From: Massilia sp. PDC64
Lineage (GTDB): Bacteria; Pseudomonadota; Gammaproteobacteria; Burkholderiales; Burkholderiaceae_D
DNA length: 64,000 bases
Reading direction: 5' to 3'
NCBI RefSeq assembly: GCF_900101265.1
Contig: NZ_FMZS01000001.1
Location: 310,001 to 374,000, forward strand
The translations under genes and the position numbers were made by a program. The first letter of the stretch is position 1; each line of letters starts with the position of its first letter. The notes under the pieces are model-generated. The model was not told where the DNA came from, made no database searches, and saw nothing but the letters and a program-made list of their open reading frames with translations. Positions 25,471 to 34,253 of the stretch are shown here, in pieces.

Positions 25471-27926
25471 TTCACCGTCGCGCCGCTGGCCGTCGTTGCC
25501 GCGAACATGTGCTCGATCTGCTCCGGCCACACCGGCGGGCTGAAATAATAGCCCTGGATTTCGTCGCACCCGTTCTCGCGCAGGAAGGCCGCCTGCTCGG
25601 CCGTCTCCACACCCTCCGCCACCGCTTCCAGGTTCAACGTATGCGCCAGCGCGATGATGGCGCACGCGATGGCCGCGTCGTTCGGGTCGGTCGTCACGTC
25701 GCTGACGAACGAGCGGTCGATCTTCAGCACGTCGATGGGGAAGCGCTTCAGGTAGCTGAGCGACGAATAGCCCGTGCCGAAGTCGTCGATCGACAACGCG
25801 ACGCCGAGCGCCTTCAGCGAGCGCAGCACGCTGGCCGCCTCGCCCGTGTCGCGCATGACCGTGGACTCCGTGATCTCGATCTCCAGGCAATGCGGCGGCA
25901 GGCTGCTCTTCGCCAACGCGGCCTGGACGCGCTGCGCGAGACCGGCCTGCTGGAACTGGCGCGCCGACAGGTTGACGGACACGCGCAGCGGCGGCAACCC
26001 TTGCGCGCGCCACGCGGCCGCGCGCGCGCACGCCTCGTCCAGCACCCACAGGTCGAGATCGTCGATCAGGCCCGTCTCCTCGGCCAGCGGGATGAAACGC
26101 GCCGGCGGCACGAGGCCCAGCACCGGATGGCGCCAGCGCACGAGGGCTTCCACGCCGATCACGGCGCCGCTCGCGAGGTCGACACGCGGCTGGTATTGCA
26201 GCGCGAACTGGTTGCGCTCGATGGCATGGCGCAGCAGCGCTTCCATATCGACCCGCTCGCGGATCGCCTGCGCCATCGCGTCCGTGTGGAAGCGGTAGCG
26301 CGCGGGACCTTCCGCGCGCGCGGCGGCCATCGCCACCTGCGCCATCTGCAGCAATGCGTGGGCGCCGCAGCCGCCTGAAGGCAGCAATGCGATACCGACG
26401 CTGGCGGCGAGGAACACGCGCTGCCCGTCGAGCAGGAACGGTTCGCGCATCGACTCCAGCAGTTGGACGGCCAGCGCCGCGGCGGCCGTCTCGCCGGACT
26501 GTTTCTGCACGACGATGAATTCGTTGCCGCCCTGGCGCGCCAGCATGTCGCCGCCGGCCAGCAGACCGGAGAGACGCACCACGCATTCGCGCAGCACGTC
26601 GTCGCCGCCGCCATAACCGTAACCACTGTTGATCTTGCGGAATTCGTGCAGGTCGAACACGAGCACGGCGAGCATGCGTCCGTCCTGGCGCGCGGCGGCG
26701 ATCGCCTCGTCCAGCGTCTCGAGGATGCGGTTGCGGTTCGGCAGGCCCGTCAGCGCATCATGGGTCAACTGCTCGACGAGCGCACGTTCCAGGCGGCGGC
26801 GCTCCGACAGGTCGCGCACGATGGCCACCTGCTGCCCGCTCGGCATGCCGGCGCGGCGCACCTCGGCCGGAAAGGCGGCGCCGTACAGGCGGCGGCAATC
26901 CAGCTCGGCGTCGCCGGCGGCGGCCGGGACCAGCACGTCCAGCGGCAGGCCGGCGGCCGTCTCGCGCGCGACGCCGAACAGACTTTCCGCGCGCGCATTC
27001 ATCATCGTAATGCGCCCTTCCGCGCCGACGAGCAGGATCGCGTCCGGCGCGCATTCCATCAGGCTGCGAAAGCTCGCCTCGCTCTCGGCCAGCGAACGTT
27101 CCGAACGCTGCAGCCGCAGGTAAGGCGCCTGCACGGCCGCCACCCAGATCGCGCGGTGCAGACACAGGTAGGCGATCACCTTGTAGACATGGCCGACCAT
27201 GTTCACGACGTCGTCCGGCCGGGCGTACAGCATGAAACTGACGCCGCCCAGGGCCATCACGGCGGCCGTGGCAGCCAGGTAGCGGTCGGTGCGCAGGCCT
27301 GTGACGAATGCGCGGCGCAGCAGGAACAGCGCGGCGACGGCATTCAGCGCGATCAGCACGAACTCGCAACCGATCTTGAACGGCGTCAGTCCCTGCCCCG
27401 GCACGTACGTCGCCGGCAGCACCAAGGGATCGGCCACGGCCAGCCAGAAGCCGAGCACGACGATGCCCAGCGCCGCCAGCAGCGCCCAGCCGCGCACGCG
27501 CCGGCTGACGGTCCGCTCGCGCGGCGCGAACGCGGCAACGAGCAGCGCGGCCGCACTGACGAGGCGCGCCAGCAGCCAGAATTCGATGCCGCGCCCGACC
27601 GATCCCGGCCCCGCGACACCCGGCATGCCCTCGACGGACATCAGGTGACCGATGTCGAGCAGGCCCACGGCAAGTGCGGAGGGCGACAGCAGGGCCACGC
27701 GGATCGGCATGTCGCGGCCGATGCCGTGCCAGCCGGTGGAAAACACGAGCATCGCGACGACGACGGAAAAGACTTCCATCGCCGTGTGCGCGGTCAGGTA
27801 CCAGTGCGGATTCCACGGCAGGCGCGCTGCGTTGCCGAGCGCGAGCCACCCCATGAACAACGCCAGCAGCGTAGTGAGGATGGACAGCCGTATCGTGGAC
27901 GGAATCTTGCGCGCGTGCCGCCTCAT
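25467..27926 (-). CDS. Membrane GGDEF/EAL protein (MASE3-PAS-GGNEF-EAL), likely c-di-GMP phosphodiesterase
   Basis: A c-di-GMP metabolism protein of 819 aa from the ATG at 27926 (AGGG upstream); an in-frame start at 28034 would add 36 residues. The N-terminal ~250 residues hold about seven hydrophobic helices resembling a MASE3 sensor. A PAS-like domain follows ('SFRSLMECAPDAILLVGAEG'), then a GGDEF domain whose signature reads GGNEF (Asn at about residue 468) with no RxxD inhibitory site five residues before it. The EAL domain keeps every catalytic motif I can check: EALVRW, NLSARQ, EITES, DDFGTGYSS, KIDRSF, EGVET and QGYYF. I infer a phosphodiesterase with an inactive or weak cyclase half. 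It sits beside flagellar genes. Confidence 0.88.
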   Translation of the reverse strand: MRRHARKIPSTIRLSILTTLLALFMGWLALGNAARLPWNPHWYLTAHTAMEVFSVVVAMLVFSTGWHGIGRDMPIRVALLSPSALAVGLLDIGHLMSVEGMPGVAGPGSVGRGIEFWLLARLVSAAALLVAAFAPRERTVSRRVRGWALLAALGIVVLGFWLAVADPLVLPATYVPGQGLTPFKIGCEFVLIALNAVAALFLLRRAFVTGLRTDRYLAATAAVMALGGVSFMLYARPDDVVNMVGHVYKVIAYLCLHRAIWVAAVQAPYLRLQRSERSLAESEASFRSLMECAPDAILLVGAEGRITMMNARAESLFGVARETAAGLPLDVLVPAAAGDAELDCRRLYGAAFPAEVRRAGMPSGQQVAIVRDLSERRRLERALVEQLTHDALTGLPNRNRILETLDEAIAAARQDGRMLAVLVFDLHEFRKINSGYGYGGGDDVLRECVVRLSGLLAGGDMLARQGGNEFIVVQKQSGETAAAALAVQLLESMREPFLLDGQRVFLAASVGIALLPSGGCGAHALLQMAQVAMAAARAEGPARYRFHTDAMAQAIRERVDMEALLRHAIERNQFALQYQPRVDLASGAVIGVEALVRWRHPVLGLVPPARFIPLAEETGLIDDLDLWVLDEACARAAAWRAQGLPPLRVSVNLSARQFQQAGLAQRVQAALAKSSLPPHCLEIEITESTVMRDTGEAASVLRSLKALGVALSIDDFGTGYSSLSYLKRFPIDVLKIDRSFVSDVTTDPNDAAIACAIIALAHTLNLEAVAEGVETAEQAAFLRENGCDEIQGYYFSPPVWPEQIEHMFAATTASGATVN

Positions 27927-28278
27927 GCGGCCCTGCCCGTGGCTGGCCCGCCGTGCGTGCAAAGTCCGCTCATGCGGGACACCTGGCTGTCGTGCTCGAT
28001 ATTCATGTACTGAAGCGAAAGACGCCGTGGGCAAGTCTGCGACGGCATGTAAGGAAGAGATTCCTGATCGTAACTTTCATGATCATAGAATCAATAGATG
28101 ATATCAGTTTATTAAATTCAGATCGAGCAATACTTGCGCCAACCGTCAATATGTTGCGCGAATGTACCAAATTGAACGTCAACGAGGCAATTTTTCGGCG
28201 ATAAATATTGTGAATTTGCAAGATCGGGAACCGGATTTCGCGCTACAAGAAGGGTTTCGACTGCAGCTGGAGGATGCC
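27927..28278. other. AT-rich divergent regulatory gap
   Basis: This 352-bp gap lies between the leftward GGDEF/EAL gene and the rightward M35 protease gene. Its right half (28060-28230) is clearly more AT-rich than the flanks and should carry both promoters. I see no terminator, no sigma-28 consensus and no convincing small gene. The frame that continues upstream of the protease ATG lacks a ribosome-binding site. Confidence 0.4.
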
Positions 28279-29322
28279 ATGCACCGTAATGCATACCGGG
28301 CCGTCATTCTGCTGGCCACCCTGCTGGGCGGCATCGGCCACGCGGCACCTCCGCGCGGCATCGTCGTCGAGGTGACGCCCGCGCGGCAAAGCCTCACGCG
28401 CAACCAGGACATCATCGTGACGGTGACGATCCGCAACACGTCACGCACCTGGCAGTACCTGCCGAAGTGGCAGACGCCGTTCGCCGGCGTGCAGGCACCG
28501 CTGTTCGACGTCACGCGCGACGGCCTGCCCGTCAGCTATCTCGGCATCATGGTCAAGCGGGCGCCGCCCACGTCGGCCGATCTCATCGCGCTCGCGCCCG
28601 GTGCGGCACGGAGCAGCCGCGTGGAACTGTCCGCGCTCTACCGCATGGACATCACGGGCGCCTACACGATACGGTACCGCACCGACCGGCTGCAGGGCGC
28701 GACCGCCCCGCTCGCGGCCTCGGTCTGGATCGATGGCCGGCTGCCGCGCGGGCTTCCGGAGTCAAGCTACGAACCCGTCACCACGGCCGCCCCGGCCGGC
28801 GCCGGCCTCACGTTCAACCATTGCTCGAATGCGCAGCAGGACAGCATCGCGGCGAGCGTACAGGCCGCGCAGTCGATGGCGCAGGATGGCGATGCCTATC
28901 TGCGGGCGGGCGTGCTGGCGGAACGCTACACGAGCTGGTTCGGCCCGCGGGACGAGGCCCGCGCGGCGACCGTCGCACGCCACTTCGACGCGATCCGCGA
29001 TGCCTTCGCCACGCGGCCCATCACGGTCGACTGCGCGTGCACGCAGCCGTGGTACGCCTACGTCTATCCAAACCAACCGTACACGATCCACGTGTGCAAG
29101 GCGTTCTGGACCGCGCCCCTGACGGGCACGGATTCCAGGGGCGGCACGCTGGTGCACGAGATGAGCCATTTCACGGTCGTGGCCGGCGCTGACGACTGGG
29201 CCTACGGCCAGGCCGCGGCGGGCGCGCTGGCAGGCAGCAATCCCGACCGTGCGATCGACAATGCCGATTCGCACGAATACTTCGGCGAGAACACCCCCTA
29301 CCGGAACGCTCGTCGTCGTTAG
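28279..29322 (+). CDS. Secreted M35 family (deuterolysin/peptidyl-Lys type) metalloendopeptidase
   Basis: Exported zinc protease of 347 aa. GGAGG stands 7 bp before the ATG, and residues 1-20 form a signal peptide (AVILLATLLGGIGHAA). Residues ~25-155 are a beta-sandwich N-terminal module ('IIVTVTIRNTSRTW', 'LFDVTRDGLPVSYLG'). Residues ~170-347 are the protease domain with HEMSH at 293-297. The aspzincin third ligand Asp306 lies nine residues after the second His, and Tyr309 is in the position of the catalytic tyrosine of fungal Lys endopeptidases. Four or more cysteines suit an extracellular enzyme. The target is unknown. It converges, with overlapping stops, on a small gene similar to its N-terminal module. 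Confidence 0.88.
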   Translation: MHRNAYRAVILLATLLGGIGHAAPPRGIVVEVTPARQSLTRNQDIIVTVTIRNTSRTWQYLPKWQTPFAGVQAPLFDVTRDGLPVSYLGIMVKRAPPTSADLIALAPGAARSSRVELSALYRMDITGAYTIRYRTDRLQGATAPLAASVWIDGRLPRGLPESSYEPVTTAAPAGAGLTFNHCSNAQQDSIAASVQAAQSMAQDGDAYLRAGVLAERYTSWFGPRDEARAATVARHFDAIRDAFATRPITVDCACTQPWYAYVYPNQPYTIHVCKAFWTAPLTGTDSRGGTLVHEMSHFTVVAGADDWAYGQAAAGALAGSNPDRAIDNADSHEYFGENTPYRNARRR

Positions 29323-29720
29323 GGAGTGATGTGGCGGAACAGTACGGGCTCGGTGACGAGCGGCGTCGTGGCTTCGGGATGGTGGATGTCGGCCAGCGCC
29401 AGGCCTTCATAGCGCAGCTCGTACGTGTGATCGCCGGGCCGGAACGCATAGTCGGCCGTGATGTCGACCGTGTGCGTGTGGGCGGAATGCGGCGGCAGTT
29501 CGAACCAGTCGGTGCCGCCGCGCGCAGCGTTGGCGCCGACGTAGGCGATGGGCGCGCCGCCGGGATGCACGCGCACGTCGAACACGCGGCCGGCGGGCCG
29601 GGGATCGTCGGTCAGCGCGCGCGGCAGCCAGACCCGGCGCTCGCCGCGGTTTTCCGCCTTGAAGGTGATCCATACCTTGTCATGCCTCGCGTCGACGCTC
29701 AGGCTTGCGTGCAGATTCAT
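29319..29720 (-). CDS. Standalone protein resembling the N-terminal module of M35 proteases
   Basis: A 133-aa protein without signal peptide or membrane segment, starting behind a strong GAGGAGG. It parallels residues ~30-150 of the neighbouring protease: 'VWITFKAENRGERRVWLPR' against 'IIVTVTIRNTSRTWQYLPK', 'VFDVRVHPGGAPIAYVGANAAR' against 'LFDVTRDGLPVSYLGIMVKR', and 'DHTYELRY' against 'AYTIRYR'. It has no HExxH and cannot be a protease. It could be an inhibitor, a chaperone or an unrelated use of the fold. It follows motD by 48 bp on the same strand. Confidence 0.7.
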   Translation of the reverse strand: MNLHASLSVDARHDKVWITFKAENRGERRVWLPRALTDDPRPAGRVFDVRVHPGGAPIAYVGANAARGGTDWFELPPHSAHTHTVDITADYAFRPGDHTYELRYEGLALADIHHPEATTPLVTEPVLFRHITP

Positions 29721-29768
29721 CCGGCCTCCTCGTTACTGTCGGGCTGGAGCGATTGTACCGCGGCCCTG

Positions 29769-30503
29769 TCAGGTGCCGGCGCCAGACAGGATCGTGACGG
29801 CCACCCGCCGGTTGCGCGCACGCCCGACGGGATCGTCGTTCGACGCGATCGGCCGGTTCGCACCGCGCCCGACGGCAGCCAGACGCTCTTCGGCCACGCC
29901 ATTCGCCGCGAACAGGCGCACGACGGTCGTGGCGCGCACGGCCGACAATTCCCAGTTCGACGCGAACGCCGGGTTGCGGATCGGCGTGTTGTCCGTAAAA
30001 CCTTCTACTTCGATGCCGTGCGGGTCGGCCTTCAGCAGATCGGCGACGGTGCGCAGCGTCTCCTGCGCGCCAGGCGTCAGGGCGGCATCGCCCTCATCGA
30101 ACAGGACGCTTGCGTTGATCTCGAGCGTGACGCCGCGCGCGGTCTGCGTCACGCGCATCTTGCCGCTGTTGACGAGGGGTTTGAGGATGCTGTCCAGCTT
30201 CTGCGCCAGCAGCTCCAGGCGCTCGCGGTCCCGCTTCGCGGCTTCCGCGCGCTTGTGGGCGAGGATGGCCGACAGCGGCAGCGCATCCACCTCGACCATC
30301 GTATTTGACTTGTTCGCCGCGCCGCGGCCGCCGAACGCGTCGCCCAGCGCGACCGACAGCACCGTGTACTTGCCGATATTGACCACGGACACCGCGTACA
30401 TGACGACGAAAAACGCGAACAGCAGGGTGATGAAGTCCGCGTACGAAATCAGCCAGCGTTCGTGGTTTTCGACATCCTGTTCGTATTTCTTGCGGCGCGC
30501 CAT
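29769..30503 (-). CDS. motD: Flagellar motor stator protein MotD (MotB family)
   Basis: Peptidoglycan-anchored stator subunit, 244 aa. It has a cytoplasmic 'RRKKYEQDVENHERWLISYADFITLLFAFFVVMYAVS' start with the proton-carrying Asp in 'SYADF' and a transmembrane helix at about 19-41. The OmpA-like peptidoglycan-binding domain (about 110-240) has 'VEGFTDNTPI' and 'NWELSAVRATTVVRLF'. The partner motC lies 9 bp upstream. The link to fliA and flhFG matches the MotCD arrangement of Pseudomonas rather than a stand-alone motAB. Confidence 0.93.
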   Translation of the reverse strand: MARRKKYEQDVENHERWLISYADFITLLFAFFVVMYAVSVVNIGKYTVLSVALGDAFGGRGAANKSNTMVEVDALPLSAILAHKRAEAAKRDRERLELLAQKLDSILKPLVNSGKMRVTQTARGVTLEINASVLFDEGDAALTPGAQETLRTVADLLKADPHGIEVEGFTDNTPIRNPAFASNWELSAVRATTVVRLFAANGVAEERLAAVGRGANRPIASNDDPVGRARNRRVAVTILSGAGT

Positions 30504-30512
30504 GGTCGCGAA

Positions 30513-31256
30513 TCAGTGTTCGGCCAGCAGGCACGCCACGCGCTCATCCAGCACGCGCGTGTAGTCGCCGGTGGCGATGTCGTGGAAGACGTCGGCGAGG
30601 ATCTCGTACTGGGCCACGCGCTCCGAGACGATGCCCTTGATCTTGTTACCGACAGGGTAAAAGAACAGGTTCGCGAGCCCGACGCCGTACACGGTCGATA
30701 CGAACGCGACGGCGATGCCGGCGCCGAGTTTCGACGGATCGGACAGGTTTTCCATCACGTGGATCAGGCCCAGCACGGCGCCGAGGATGCCGACGGTGGG
30801 CGCGTAGCCGGCCGCCGATTCCCAGATGCGCGCGGCCTGGCGTTCGCGGAATTCGTAGTTGTTGATTTCCGTGTGCATCAGGCTGCGCAGCTTGTCGGGC
30901 TGGATGCCGTCGACGACGAGGCGCAGGCCCTTCTGGATGAACGGATCGGCCTTGGCCATATACTGCTCGAGCGACAGCAGGCCGTCGCGTCGCGCGGACA
31001 GGCTCCACAAATGGATTTCGCGGGCCAGCGTCTGGCGCCGGTCCGGCGGGGTCACGAACACCCAGCGCAGCATGCGGATGCCGCGCACGAACGCCTTCGA
31101 CTTCGTCTGCAGCAGCACGGCGCCGAACGTGCCGACGACGACGATGGCGAAAGCGGCGGGCTGGATCAGCGAGGAAAACTTGCCGCCGTCGAGCGTGTGC
31201 CCGACGAAGATCCCGGCCAGCGCCAGCAGGAGACCGAGCAGGCTGGTCAGGTCCAC
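30513..31256 (-). CDS. motC: Flagellar motor stator protein MotC (MotA family)
   Basis: Proton-channel stator subunit of 247 aa with four hydrophobic helices (about 1-20, 30-50, 145-170, 180-205) and a large charged cytoplasmic loop that contacts FliG. It contains the family stretch 'AAGYAPTVGILGAVLGLIHVM' and 'AGIAVAFVSTVYGVGLANLFFYPVGNKIK'. The start overlaps the fliA 3' end by 10 bp. Confidence 0.94.
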   Translation of the reverse strand: MDLTSLLGLLLALAGIFVGHTLDGGKFSSLIQPAAFAIVVVGTFGAVLLQTKSKAFVRGIRMLRWVFVTPPDRRQTLAREIHLWSLSARRDGLLSLEQYMAKADPFIQKGLRLVVDGIQPDKLRSLMHTEINNYEFRERQAARIWESAAGYAPTVGILGAVLGLIHVMENLSDPSKLGAGIAVAFVSTVYGVGLANLFFYPVGNKIKGIVSERVAQYEILADVFHDIATGDYTRVLDERVACLLAEH

Positions 31257-31966
31257 GAACGCTCCCGCAGATAGGTACGCAGGCGCGCGACGGCCTGGGT
31301 GTGCAACTGCGAGACGCGCGATTCCGACACACCCATCACGGCGCCGATTTCCTTGAGGTTCAGTTCTTCTTCGTAGTACAGACCCATCAACATCTTCTCG
31401 CGCGGCGGCAGCGCGTCGATGGCGTCGATGACGGTCTGGCGGAAGTCCGTGTCGAGCAGGCTCTTCAGCGGATCGTCGTCGTCCACCGCGTAGCGGTCAA
31501 GGAAGCTGTCGTTGCCGTCGTCGTCGTGGAAGTCTTCGTAGTACACGAGCTGGTGGCCGCCGGAATCGCCCAGCAATTCCTGGTAATCGGCCAGGGACAG
31601 CTTGAGCGACTTCGCGACCTCCGATTCGCTGGGCGGACGGCCCAGTTGCTGTTGCAGCGCAGCCATCGCCTGCTCGACCTTGCGCATGTTGGCGCGCGTG
31701 GAGCGCGGCATCCAGTCGCTGCTGCGCAGCTCGTCCAGCATGGCGCCGCGGATGCGCAGCACCGCATAGGTCTCGAATTGCGCGCCATGGTTTTCCTCGT
31801 AGCGGTTGATCGCATCGAGGAGACCCATCATGCCGGCCTGTACCAGGTCATCGACTTCGACGGACGGCGGAAGCTTGGCCTTCATCTGGTGGGCGAGACG
31901 TTTCACCAACGGCATGTGCTCCGTCAGCAAAGAATTCTTGTCCGCTTTCCCTTTGACCGTGTACAT
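31247..31966 (-). CDS. fliA: RNA polymerase sigma factor FliA (sigma-28)
   Basis: Sigma factor for late flagellar genes, 239 aa. Region 2 is visible as 'LVKRLAHQMKAKLPPSVEVDDLVQAGMMGLLDAINRYEE...FETYAVLRIRGAMLDELR'. Region 3 follows, then region 4 'LPPREKMLMGLYYEEELNLKEIGAVMGVSESRVSQLHTQA' with its helix-turn-helix. Two matching promoters are in the window (flgMN and flgKL). It lies 30 bp after flhG. Confidence 0.97.
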   Translation of the reverse strand: MYTVKGKADKNSLLTEHMPLVKRLAHQMKAKLPPSVEVDDLVQAGMMGLLDAINRYEENHGAQFETYAVLRIRGAMLDELRSSDWMPRSTRANMRKVEQAMAALQQQLGRPPSESEVAKSLKLSLADYQELLGDSGGHQLVYYEDFHDDDGNDSFLDRYAVDDDDPLKSLLDTDFRQTVIDAIDALPPREKMLMGLYYEEELNLKEIGAVMGVSESRVSQLHTQAVARLRTYLRERSWT

Positions 31967-31996
31967 GGTTTCTGTAATTAATTATTCTTCGCCGCT

Positions 31997-32803
31997 TCAG
32001 GCGGCCCGTCCCTGCTGCATGCCGGTGCGCGCAAAGCGCCCGGCCAGGCGGCGGAACGCCACCGAAGCGCCGGCCAGCGGGAATGCGTCGACCACGGCGC
32101 GCCCGAGGCGCGCGGCGCGGTGCAGGTACTCGTCCGCCGGCACGGAGCCCATGGAGCTCAGCGTTACCGCCAAGTAACGAGTTGCCGCAGATGACATATT
32201 ATCGTATACCACCTTCGCCTCGGCTTCGGTAGCGCCCGTGACAAGAATACCGAACGGGCGGCGGCCCAGATGCTGGGACAAACGCTTGATCAGCGCATAG
32301 GCGTTCGTGATCGACGTGGCGCTCGTCGACACCTGCACGACGATCTCGGACGAGGCCATGATCGGCACGGGGAACGTGCCGTCTTCGGAAAATTCGCCGT
32401 CGACCATGACGATGCTGCCGGCCTGCTTGACGAGCACGTCGAACGTCTTGGCCAGGCGCCGCGCCTCGTCCGCACTCGTCACCGCCGTGCGCGCCATCGT
32501 GGCGACTGAAAAGCCCTGTGGCACCGGGTGGATGACCTGGTTCAGCGCGCATTCCTGGCGCGCCACCTGCAGGAGGCTCGGGCCGCGGTCCACGCCGAGG
32601 CGCTGGGCAACGCCGTAGTCGCGCGTGCAGGCGTCGACGATCATCACGTCATTGCCGGACTGGGCCAGCGACGCGCCCAGGTTGACGAGCATGGCGCCCT
32701 TGTCGTCCTGGAGCGTGGCGGACAGGAAAGTGACGATGCGCGGCTTGGGGCCGGCCAGCATCCGGCGCAGGCCCTCCGCCTGGTCGAAGTCGAAACTAGC
32801 CAA
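31997..32803 (-). CDS. flhG: FlhG/FleN-like flagellar number regulator with degenerate P-loop
   Basis: Positioned between flhF and fliA like FlhG (FleN), the MinD-type ATPase that limits flagellar number. The 268-aa product keeps the N-terminal 'DQAEGLRRM' motif (residues 7-15), which in FlhG activates the FlhF GTPase, and the MinD-like layout 'VNLGASLAQSGNDVMIVDA'. The deviant Walker A (KGGVGKT in typical homologues) is replaced by 'SATLQDDKGA' (28-37), with no GK[ST]. Nucleotide binding or hydrolysis is therefore doubtful. The start overlaps flhF by 8 bp. Confidence 0.85.
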   Translation of the reverse strand: MASFDFDQAEGLRRMLAGPKPRIVTFLSATLQDDKGAMLVNLGASLAQSGNDVMIVDACTRDYGVAQRLGVDRGPSLLQVARQECALNQVIHPVPQGFSVATMARTAVTSADEARRLAKTFDVLVKQAGSIVMVDGEFSEDGTFPVPIMASSEIVVQVSTSATSITNAYALIKRLSQHLGRRPFGILVTGATEAEAKVVYDNMSSAATRYLAVTLSSMGSVPADEYLHRAARLGRAVVDAFPLAGASVAFRRLAGRFARTGMQQGRAA

Positions 32804-34253
32804 CGTACACCTCGCGCAGCGAACGGTCGTTGTTCAGGTTGCCGAGGCCTGCCATCATCAGCGGCAGGTCGGCGTCGGCGAACTGGGCGGCGGCGTCGCG
32901 CTTGGTGCGGAACGCGCGGTCGACCAGCATCGCGCGGTCGGCCAGATGCAGGTCTTCCGGCACGCGCTGGCCGTTCGAGATGTAGTGCAGGTTCAGCTTC
33001 TGGCGCACGAGCACGTCCAGCACGTTGCCGATCGACGCGGCTTCGTCCATCTTGGTCATGATGCAGCCGGCCAGGCCCGTGCCCTGGTAGGCGCGCACGA
33101 CTTCGTTCAGCGTCTCGTTGGTCGACGTCGCGTTCAGGCACAGCAGGCGCTTCACGTCGGCGCCGGACTCCGTCAGCATGGCGACCTGCTCCGTCACCAT
33201 CTGGTCGCGCTGCGACATGCCGATCGTGTCGATCAGCACGGTGTGCTTGTTGCGCAATTCTTTCAGGGCGATGCGCAGGTCGGCCTCGTCCTTCACCGAG
33301 TGCACCATCACGCCCAGGATCTTGCCGTAGATACGCAGTTGCTCGTGGCCGCCGATACGGTAGGCGTCCGTCGTGATCAGTGCCAGCTTTTCCGGGCCGT
33401 GGCGCATCACGCAACGGGCCGCCAGCTTGGCGGTCGTCGTCGTCTTGCCGACGCCGGTCGGGCCGACCAGCGCGAACACACCGCCGCGGTCGAGGATCGC
33501 ATCCTCGTCGGCCATCGTCGTGATGTTGCGTGCCAGGACCGTCTTGACCCAACGCAGCGACTCGGCGGCATCCTTGCCGGCCGGAAGTTTGTCGATCAGG
33601 TAGCGCGACAGGCTCGCCGAAAAGCCGGCGGCCAGCATCTCGCGCAGCACGGCGGCCTTCTGCGGCTCGCGCTGCTGGGTGGTGCCCCACGACAGCTCGG
33701 CCAACTGCGATTCCATCATGCCGCGCATGGCGCGGATCTCGTTCATCATGCCGTGCATTTCGGCGGCGGCGGATTCTTTCGCCTGGGCGATCGCGGCCGA
33801 CATCATCGCGGTCATCGCGGCCATGTCGAAGGCCGGCGCTTCCGGTTGCGGGGCGCGGCGGTTGGCGTAGGTGGGCGACACTGCCGGTGCGACCGGCTCG
33901 TCCATCTCGTAGAGCGGGTTCAGGGGCTGGCGGTCCAGCGGCTGGCGGGCGGCCGGCGCTTCCTGGAACGCGCGCGGTGCCGGACGGGCTGCCGGACGCG
34001 GTGCCGGTGCCGGCGCGGGTTCGAGATCGTCGAACGTCGGTTCCTGCATGCGCAGGTTCGGGCGCGGCGCGGCCATTTCCGATTCCGGCGACGGGGAAGC
34101 GAGCGAAGCGACGTCGTCGTTGTCCAGGGCCAGGATTTCCACCACGCCATCGACCGGGCGGTTCGACAGGATGACCGCGTCCGGTCCCAAGGCCTCGCGC
34201 ACTTTGCGCAGGGCCTCACGGGAAGTCGCCGCTGTAAATTTCTTCACGTTCAT
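32796..34253 (-). CDS. flhF: Flagellar placement GTPase FlhF
   Basis: SRP-family GTPase that places the flagellum at the pole. In the 485-aa protein, residues 1-60 are the basic 'MNVKKFTAATSREALRKVREALGPDAVILSNR' start, followed by a Pro/Ala-rich linker. The NG domain has the P-loop 'GPTGVGKTTT' at about residue 263 and later 'DTIGMSQRD' and 'TKMDE' GTPase motifs. The ATG follows GGAGAACAACG. It heads flhF-flhG-fliA-motC-motD and is cut off from flhA by a 2.1-kb insertion-like segment. Confidence 0.95.
   Translation of the reverse strand: MNVKKFTAATSREALRKVREALGPDAVILSNRPVDGVVEILALDNDDVASLASPSPESEMAAPRPNLRMQEPTFDDLEPAPAPAPRPAARPAPRAFQEAPAARQPLDRQPLNPLYEMDEPVAPAVSPTYANRRAPQPEAPAFDMAAMTAMMSAAIAQAKESAAAEMHGMMNEIRAMRGMMESQLAELSWGTTQQREPQKAAVLREMLAAGFSASLSRYLIDKLPAGKDAAESLRWVKTVLARNITTMADEDAILDRGGVFALVGPTGVGKTTTTAKLAARCVMRHGPEKLALITTDAYRIGGHEQLRIYGKILGVMVHSVKDEADLRIALKELRNKHTVLIDTIGMSQRDQMVTEQVAMLTESGADVKRLLCLNATSTNETLNEVVRAYQGTGLAGCIMTKMDEAASIGNVLDVLVRQKLNLHYISNGQRVPEDLHLADRAMLVDRAFRTKRDAAAQFADADLPLMMAGLGNLNNDRSLREVYVG

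Noticed and set aside
28192..28204. GGCGATAA-like -10 ahead of the M35 protease gene
   Set aside because: No sigma-28 -35 at the proper spacing.
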